The position numbers were made by a program, and so were the translations under genes. This document shows positions 22,734 through 27,739 of a DNA stretch of 27,739 nucleotides, one piece after another; the stretch's first letter is position 1, and every line of letters begins with the position of its first letter. A model generated the notes under the pieces. That model was not told where the DNA came from, made no database searches, and saw only the letters and a list, made by a program, of their open reading frames with translations. The stretch is from JAAYWY01 sp050945275 (lineage in GTDB: Bacteria; Bacillota; DTU030; DUMP01): assembly GCA_050945275.1 (NCBI GenBank), contig JBMNSQ010000008.1, forward strand, positions 1 through 27,739, given 5' to 3'.

Positions 22734-23273
22734 TTACGATACTGACCATAGTTTGCGTCCCTTAATGAAGTAATCAATACCAGAAGCCACGGTTAAAATT
22801 ACCGCCAGCGACATAGTGATGCTACCGAAAGGTATTCGCCACAAGCTGAAGGGATAGTCTTTAATCAACAATGCAGTAATAGCAATGATCTGAAAAACAG
22901 TCTTTAGTTTACCTAGACGACTAGCCGAAATTATGATTCCATCAGCAGCTGCAATAGCTCTAAGCCCGGTAACCGCCAGTTCTCGCCCGATGATAATCAG
23001 CGCTACCCACGAAACTAAACGCCCACCTTCTACCAGCACCAGCAGAGCGGCACTAACTAACAATTTATCGGCTAAAGGATCTAGTAGTTTACCAAAGCGG
23101 GTCACTTCGCGGCGTCGCCGTGCCAGATAGCCGTCTAAGGTATCAGTTAAAGCAGCTAATACAAAGACCAAGGTAGCTAAATAATCGCCATAGGGTAACT
23201 TTAGCCAAGCAATTAACATGAATATCGGGACTAGAAAAATGCGGATAAGAGTGATCTTATTGGGTAGATTCAC
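22734..23273 (-). CDS. pgsA: CDP-diacylglycerol--glycerol-3-phosphate 3-phosphatidyltransferase
   Basis: Membrane enzyme making phosphatidylglycerol phosphate from CDP-diacylglycerol and glycerol 3-phosphate. About 179 residues from GTG 23273, which has GGAGGGGAG about 8 bases upstream and gives the family-typical N-terminus NLPNKITLIRIF; an in-frame upstream ATG at 23297 is unlikely. The CDP-alcohol phosphotransferase motif D(x)2DG(x)2AR(x)8G(x)3D(x)3D is complete at about 44-69 (DTLDGYLAR ... FGKLLDPLAD). Several membrane helices follow. It overlaps the 3' end of rimO by 17 bases, so the two are coupled. Confidence 0.95.
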   Translation of the reverse strand: MNLPNKITLIRIFLVPIFMLIAWLKLPYGDYLATLVFVLAALTDTLDGYLARRRREVTRFGKLLDPLADKLLVSAALLVLVEGGRLVSWVALIIIGRELAVTGLRAIAAADGIIISASRLGKLKTVFQIIAITALLIKDYPFSLWRIPFGSITMSLAVILTVASGIDYFIKGRKLWSVS

Positions 23274-24588
23274 TTGCAACTCTCCCCTCCAGGTCATAAG
23301 TGGTAGCCCGTTCGATGTTTACCTCCACCATCTGCCCCGGTTCCAAAAATGATCCTATAACATACGTTAACCCATCAACTTCCGGTGCCTGCCTAAAACA
23401 GCGGCCAATTGCACCACTAGATATTTTCTTTTCGATAAGAACTGGTAGAGATTTGCCTAGCAAAGCTTTATTACAAGACTTTGTAATAAAGCTTTGCGCA
23501 TAGAGCAACTTTTGATATCGCTCTTTCTTTATTACATCTGGAATCTGATTAGGAAGTCGATATGAAGGGGCGTCTTTTTGTGGCGAGTAGGGGAAGACTC
23601 CAACCCAATCAAATCGCTGTTCCTGGACGAAAGACATTAGTTCCCGGAAATCAGCCTCTGTCTCCCCAGGAAATCCGACAATAAATGTAGTCCTAATGGC
23701 GGCATCAGGTAAAAATAAACGAACTTTGTTTAATAATTTTGTTAAAGAATCCCGGGTGCTGCTGCGACCCATAGCCTTTAAGATGCGATCACTGGCGTGC
23801 TGCATGGGGATGTCCAGGTAACTGCAGACCTTCGATTCCTCCGCCATAACAGTAAGTAGGGCATCCGAAACATATTCCGGATATAGATACAACAGCCTTA
23901 ACCAACGCAGACCACTGATTCGAGCCAGTTTTCTAAGCAGGGTCGGCAACCGACATTCGCCATAAAGATCAATGCCATAACTGGTGGTATCTTGAGCAAT
24001 AAGAATCAGCTCCTGAATACCTTGGTCAGCTAAACGTTCTCCCTCTGCAACAATATCTTCTATAGGGCGGCTCGTTAGAGAACCTCTCAACTTTGGAATA
24101 ATGCAGTAGGTGCAGTGATGGTGACAACCCTCGGCTAATTTCAAATAGGCCGATCCGGGGGGAGTGGTGAGCAACCTGGGGCCTTCCAACAAACCTCCTG
24201 GCGGCCCCACATCAATAACCTTCTTATCTAACTTAAGTTGTGATAAAACTAATGGTAGTTTAGCCAAAACACCGGTTCCGAGCACGGCATCCACTTCCGG
24301 TAGCTGATCAGAAAGTTCTTTAGCATAATGCTGGGCCAAGCACCCAGTAACGATTAACTTTTGGCATTTACCTTTGGTCTTATACTCAGCCATCTCCAGG
24401 ATGGTATCTACCGCTTCTTGCTTCGCCTCAGTAATAAAAGAGCAAGTATTAACTATTAAAATGGAAGCCTGTTTGGGGTCAGCAGTAAGAAAATACCCTT
24501 CCTGCAGCAATGAACCTAACATATGTTCCGAATCAACTAAGTTCTTGGCGCATCCTAGGGAAATCAAACCTACGGTCTTGTGTTCCAA
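23257..24588 (-). CDS. rimO: Ribosomal protein S12 methylthiotransferase RimO
   Basis: Radical SAM enzyme that adds a methylthio group to an Asp of ribosomal protein S12. 443 residues. The N-terminal MTTase domain has three cluster cysteines (Cys13 in SLGCAKN, Cys49 in NTCSF, Cys83 in TGCLAQ). The radical SAM cluster motif is Cys155-x3-Cys159-x2-Cys162 (EGCHHHCTYC), followed by IIPKLRG. A TRAM domain closes the protein. SLGCAKNLVDSE and the CHHHCTYC variant distinguish RimO from the tRNA enzyme MiaB. It starts at TTG 24588 with GAGGAA about 9 bases upstream, some 66 bases after the RodZ-like gene. Confidence 0.95.
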   Translation of the reverse strand: MEHKTVGLISLGCAKNLVDSEHMLGSLLQEGYFLTADPKQASILIVNTCSFITEAKQEAVDTILEMAEYKTKGKCQKLIVTGCLAQHYAKELSDQLPEVDAVLGTGVLAKLPLVLSQLKLDKKVIDVGPPGGLLEGPRLLTTPPGSAYLKLAEGCHHHCTYCIIPKLRGSLTSRPIEDIVAEGERLADQGIQELILIAQDTTSYGIDLYGECRLPTLLRKLARISGLRWLRLLYLYPEYVSDALLTVMAEESKVCSYLDIPMQHASDRILKAMGRSSTRDSLTKLLNKVRLFLPDAAIRTTFIVGFPGETEADFRELMSFVQEQRFDWVGVFPYSPQKDAPSYRLPNQIPDVIKKERYQKLLYAQSFITKSCNKALLGKSLPVLIEKKISSGAIGRCFRQAPEVDGLTYVIGSFLEPGQMVEVNIERATTYDLEGRVASESTQ

Positions 24589-24654
24589 GCTTAATGCTTC
24601 CTCTCTCCCACTAATTTAATAGATTGTTCGGTTACTGTAATTTATAAAAACTGC

Positions 24655-25482
24655 CTATTCCTTATTAGTTTGAAGCTCAAATATAATATTCCGCGGTTGC
24701 CCAGATAATCCAGCAACACCCAGATGCGTACCATTGACAGTAAGTTTTAACACTCTAGGGTTTCCCGCCCGAAGCCAAATCCTATCAGTGGCAGACAAGG
24801 TACGGATATCGCCAGCGGCAATAGTCTCCGACGTTTCAGGCAAATTATCGATCCGAACAGCTACCCAACAGCGATCACTGGTTACTTCCATCTCCAGCTG
24901 CAATGAGTCAGCTATTACCCTATAGACTACTTCGGTGGCCGTATCAACCTCTGTCTGGATTATACTTTCTGTTAGCCAATTTTCTTCCTGTTCTTCTCCG
25001 TTGGGGATGCCAGGAATAGATGGCAGCGGTTCACTATCGGCTGCTGGGGGGGCAACCGGCTCTGCATCTGGTGTCTGAGGATTTTTGGTTAGCCAAAAAC
25101 CAACCATAACCAGAACCACCAACAACATAGCTGGCATTAAAATACGGCCAAAGATATGTTTGCCAGCCGGTGCTCTGTAAGTTGCACGAGCCAAAACGTC
25201 CTTACCTACCGCATCTTGACTCTGGCTATACTGCCTCACCAACTCTTCTCCTGGTAAATCTAAAAAACAAGCGTAATTTTTCAAAAAACCTTTTAGATAT
25301 ACATCCCCCGGCAACAGTTCCTTTTTCCCTTGTTCTAGTGCTTCTAAGTAATAACGGCGAATTTTGGTCTCTTCTTGTACTAACTCCAAAGACAATCCTT
25401 TATCTTCGCGGGTTTCTTTCAGTAGGACTCCAATTTCCACCAGCACCGGTGTTTTTTCCTGCCCTAAATCTTTGTCAGACAT
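24655..25482 (-). CDS. rodZ: RodZ-like membrane HTH protein (YmfM type)
   Basis: Probable cytoskeleton-linked cell-shape protein. 275 residues: an N-terminal HTH domain (about 15-90, with LLKETREDKGLSLELVQEET and KIRRYYLEALEQGKKELLPG), a linker, one membrane helix (about 113-131, ILMPAMLLVVLVMVGFWL), a Pro/Glu-rich spacer (about 136-170) and a C-terminal beta-rich domain (about 180-272, DUF4115-like, with SDRCWVAVRID). This plan matches RodZ/YmfM, and the position upstream of pgsA is as for ymfM in B. subtilis. ATG 25482 has GGAGGAT upstream. No mreB or mreCD is in the window. Confidence 0.88.
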   Translation of the reverse strand: MSDKDLGQEKTPVLVEIGVLLKETREDKGLSLELVQEETKIRRYYLEALEQGKKELLPGDVYLKGFLKNYACFLDLPGEELVRQYSQSQDAVGKDVLARATYRAPAGKHIFGRILMPAMLLVVLVMVGFWLTKNPQTPDAEPVAPPAADSEPLPSIPGIPNGEEQEENWLTESIIQTEVDTATEVVYRVIADSLQLEMEVTSDRCWVAVRIDNLPETSETIAAGDIRTLSATDRIWLRAGNPRVLKLTVNGTHLGVAGLSGQPRNIIFELQTNKE

Positions 25483-25499
25483 TTTCCTATCCTCCCCAC

Positions 25500-27620
25500 C
25501 TATAACTCAGTAGAATCTTTTAGGTGCTGGTAACGCTCTTTGCTAATCAAAACCTGTCTCGGTTTACTTCCTTCTAAAGGACCGACGTAGCCTTTATCAG
25601 CTAATTGATCTATAATCCTTGCTGCCCTAGTGTACCCAATCCGAAAACGACGTTGAAAATAAGAAGCTGAAGCTTGGCCGGTTTCAACGATAAGCTCTAG
25701 CGCCTGGTCAAATAATTCGTCCACATCTTCTTCTATCTGGTTATCCTTGCTTTTTACTTGGACGGTTAGAATTTCCTCCTGAAACTCCGGTTCCCCTTGG
25801 TTATGCCAAAATTTTACAAGAGATTCTACCTCTTTGTCAGAAATGAAGGCTCCTTGAACCCGCTTCGGCTTAGCTGATCCTACCGGGAAAAATAACATGT
25901 CGCCTTTCCCTAATAACTTTTCGGCTCCATTCATGTCTAAGATGGTACGAGAATCAGTCTGTGACGATACAGCAAATGAGAGACGGGAAGGAATGTTGGC
26001 CTTAATTAAACCAGTTATCACGTCGACTGAAGGACGCTGTGTTGCCACCACCAAATGGATACCAGCAGCCCGAGCCATTTGGGCTAAACGACAAATTGCC
26101 TCCTCAACATCGGCCGGTGATACCATCATGAGATCGGCTAATTCATCTATTACCACCAGAATAAGAGGTAGCGGCGATTCAGGTGTAGTTTGGTTATACC
26201 GTTTGATATCACGTACTCCTGCAGCCGCAAACAAATTATAACGGTTCTCCATTTCCGTAACGGCCCAATTGAGAACACCGGCTGCCTTCTTGACATCAGT
26301 AACCACCGGAGCTAACAAATGAGGAATACCGTTAAAACTAGCCAATTCTACCATTTTAGGATCTATAAGAAGTAGCTTAACTTGGCTAGGAGTAGACTTA
26401 AATAAAATACTGCTGATAAGAGAATTAATGCATACACTTTTCCCAGAGCCGGTAGCACCGGCAATGAGCAAATGAGGCATCTTCGCCAAATCAGCCACGA
26501 TGGGCGTACCGCTAATATCTTTACCCAAGCCAATGGTTAGTGCCGAACCTGATTCAGCAAAGGAAGCCGATTCAATAACTTCGCGTAAAAATACAGGCTG
26601 AATCTCTTTGTTGGGGACCTCGATACCGATGGCCGCTTTCCCAGGAATAGGCGCTTCAATACGTATACCAGTAGCGGCGAGGGCTAGCGCAATATCGTCG
26701 GCTAAAGAAACAACCCGGCTTACTTTGGTCCCCGGTGACGGGTGGATTTCATATCTGGTTATCGCCGGACCACAACTTACTTCAGTAACCTTAGCCTTTA
26801 CACCAAAATTTACTAACGTTTGTTCCAAAATCTGCACGTTTTCATTGATATCTTTTTCTAATCGCTGATCATTAAGTCGAACGGATCGTCGCAGTAAAGA
26901 TAGTGACGGCAACCGAAACGAACCATGGTTAAGCTCCGGAGGATAGTGTGCAACCGCAAGTTCATCTTCGCTGCTGCAACTAACCTCGGTTAATTGTTCG
27001 GTATCAGTAGATAAAGCCTCCGCTTTTTTTATTTTGATAAACTTTGCGCAATCTGTTTTGGGTTTAACCTTTGTAGTAGCAGCTTCCGACTTAACCAGTG
27101 ATGGAGCTGCTTGGCGTACATTATCCACGCGTTTTTTAAAACTTGCTGCTAAAAGTATAAAGGCGTCTTCATTAATGAGAGTTAGCCCTAAAATTGTCAA
27201 GGTTCCAAGGAGAATAAAACTACCAATACGACCGAAAAGTCTAAGTAAACCTAAACTCAACAAATGGCCAATAAGGCCACCGCGCCCCGATGGGTAGAGT
27301 GGTGTGGGTTCCCAACCTAACTGTAGAGCCACGACAAAGGCCAGAAAAAGAAGCATAAGGCCACCGAGTTGATCACCTTTTATTTTTCGCCCTAACATTA
27401 TCATTAAAGCAGCCGCTAAAGATATCACCGGGAGGGAATAAGCAGCCATACCAAACAATGTTAACAGAACCCGCTGAAAAAAACCACCCACTAATCCTGT
27501 GCGTTCTGAGAATAGACTTACCAACACCAATAGTGAGGTTGCTACAACTAAAATGGCACCTGTAAGTGGCGGCCTATGGTGATTAATATTCTTTTGTGGT
27601 TGACTACTGGGCAAAACCAT
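25500..27620 (-). CDS. ftsK: DNA translocase FtsK/SpoIIIE
   Basis: Septal DNA pump that clears chromosomal DNA during division or sporulation. 706 residues. The N-terminal membrane domain has about four helices (roughly 22-38, 50-75, 86-101, 113-150). A charged linker follows, then the motor with Walker A GATGSGKS (388-395), Walker B LILVVIDELADLMM (486-499) and ATQRPSVDVITGLIKANIPSR. A C-terminal winged-helix gamma domain (about 636-700, with ASASYFQRRFRIGYTRAARI) reads KOPS/SRS-type sequences. The start is not certain: ATG 27620 has AAGGTGGG only about 3-4 bases away, while TTG 27614 has better spacing. In spore formers this locus often encodes SpoIIIE; FtsK and SpoIIIE cannot be told apart here. 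Confidence 0.95.
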   Translation of the reverse strand: MVLPSSQPQKNINHHRPPLTGAILVVATSLLVLVSLFSERTGLVGGFFQRVLLTLFGMAAYSLPVISLAAALMIMLGRKIKGDQLGGLMLLFLAFVVALQLGWEPTPLYPSGRGGLIGHLLSLGLLRLFGRIGSFILLGTLTILGLTLINEDAFILLAASFKKRVDNVRQAAPSLVKSEAATTKVKPKTDCAKFIKIKKAEALSTDTEQLTEVSCSSEDELAVAHYPPELNHGSFRLPSLSLLRRSVRLNDQRLEKDINENVQILEQTLVNFGVKAKVTEVSCGPAITRYEIHPSPGTKVSRVVSLADDIALALAATGIRIEAPIPGKAAIGIEVPNKEIQPVFLREVIESASFAESGSALTIGLGKDISGTPIVADLAKMPHLLIAGATGSGKSVCINSLISSILFKSTPSQVKLLLIDPKMVELASFNGIPHLLAPVVTDVKKAAGVLNWAVTEMENRYNLFAAAGVRDIKRYNQTTPESPLPLILVVIDELADLMMVSPADVEEAICRLAQMARAAGIHLVVATQRPSVDVITGLIKANIPSRLSFAVSSQTDSRTILDMNGAEKLLGKGDMLFFPVGSAKPKRVQGAFISDKEVESLVKFWHNQGEPEFQEEILTVQVKSKDNQIEEDVDELFDQALELIVETGQASASYFQRRFRIGYTRAARIIDQLADKGYVGPLEGSKPRQVLISKERYQHLKDSTEL

Positions 27621-27691
27621 CCCACCTTACTGGTATTGCCTGGTATACAGACAGCTAAAATCGATATTCTACATGGTATGGTTACAATCCT

Positions 27692-27739
27692 CTAAAAATC
27701 ATCCAGTACCATATGTGCCACATTATTGGCATGATCAAT
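27692..27739 (-). CDS. Possible 3' end of an upstream gene
   Basis: The last bases of the window stay open on the minus strand for 15 codons and end in TAG at 27692-27694 (peptide IDHANNVAHMVLDDF). The length and composition are compatible with a protein C-terminus, and the gap from here to ftsK (about 70 bases) is a plausible intergenic size. The fragment is too short to assign, and may be chance. Confidence 0.3.
   Translation of the reverse strand: MDHANNVAHMVLDDF

Noticed and set aside
1..27739. tRNA, rRNA, CRISPR, prophage, toxin-antitoxin or defence genes
   Set aside because: I looked for tRNA-like ends, regularly spaced repeats and typical small gene pairs and found none; apart from the left edge, the window looks like stable chromosomal backbone.

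Overview
The window reads as a chromosomal segment from an anaerobic Gram-positive bacterium of the Clostridia, probably of the Peptococcaceae/Desulfotomaculum-Pelotomaculum type. The evidence is strong AGGAGG-type ribosome binding sites, frequent TTG and GTG starts, ferredoxin- and B12-dependent carbon metabolism, and a housekeeping order close to that of Bacillus subtilis (spoIIIE/ftsK, ymfM/rodZ, pgsA, cinA, recA, rny, ymdB). The genus is inference. Every gene I can support lies on the minus strand, so transcription runs from high to low coordinates.

Right part (about 27.7 to 14.0 kb), chromosome, envelope and RNA housekeeping. In transcription order: a DNA translocase (ftsK/spoIIIE), a RodZ-like HTH membrane protein, the ribosomal protein S12 methylthiotransferase rimO, phosphatidylglycerophosphate synthase pgsA, a small membrane protein of unknown function, a compact FtsH-like AAA+/M41 metalloprotease whose start overlaps that gene's stop, cinA, a membrane-anchored metallophosphoesterase, the RNA 2',3'-cyclic phosphodiesterase thpR, recA, recX and RNase Y (rny). 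rny has a clear sigma-A-type promoter, a structured leader and apparently an AUU start codon. It ends in a strong intrinsic terminator.

Middle (13.9 to 11.5 kb). A ymdB-type phosphodiesterase, a PHP-domain (TrpH-like) phosphoesterase and an unrecognised membrane-anchored protein, followed by an intrinsic terminator.

Left part (11.4 to 0.2 kb), one long catabolic operon: a GntR-type regulator, korDABC (2-oxoacid:ferredoxin oxidoreductase, probably for 2-oxoglutarate), mcmA/mcmB (methylmalonyl-CoA mutase), meaB (its GTPase chaperone), mce (epimerase), mmdA-D-C-B (biotin- and Na+-dependent methylmalonyl-CoA decarboxylase) and a small coiled-coil protein, ending at a hairpin terminator. Together these would carry 2-oxoglutarate via succinyl-CoA and methylmalonyl-CoA to propionyl-CoA, yielding reduced ferredoxin and a sodium gradient. 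That fits glutamate/2-oxoglutarate fermentation to propionate, or parts of the route run in reverse for propionate oxidation. Repeated TTGG..CCAA motifs upstream of gntR are candidate operators.

The first 130 bases carry two related short repeats that look like the end of an insertion sequence. No tRNA, rRNA, CRISPR array or phage genes were seen. The points I find most worth following are the single-operon energy-conserving route, the regulator with an unassigned effector domain and its operator array, the likely AUU start of rny, and the membrane-protein/short-FtsH gene pair.
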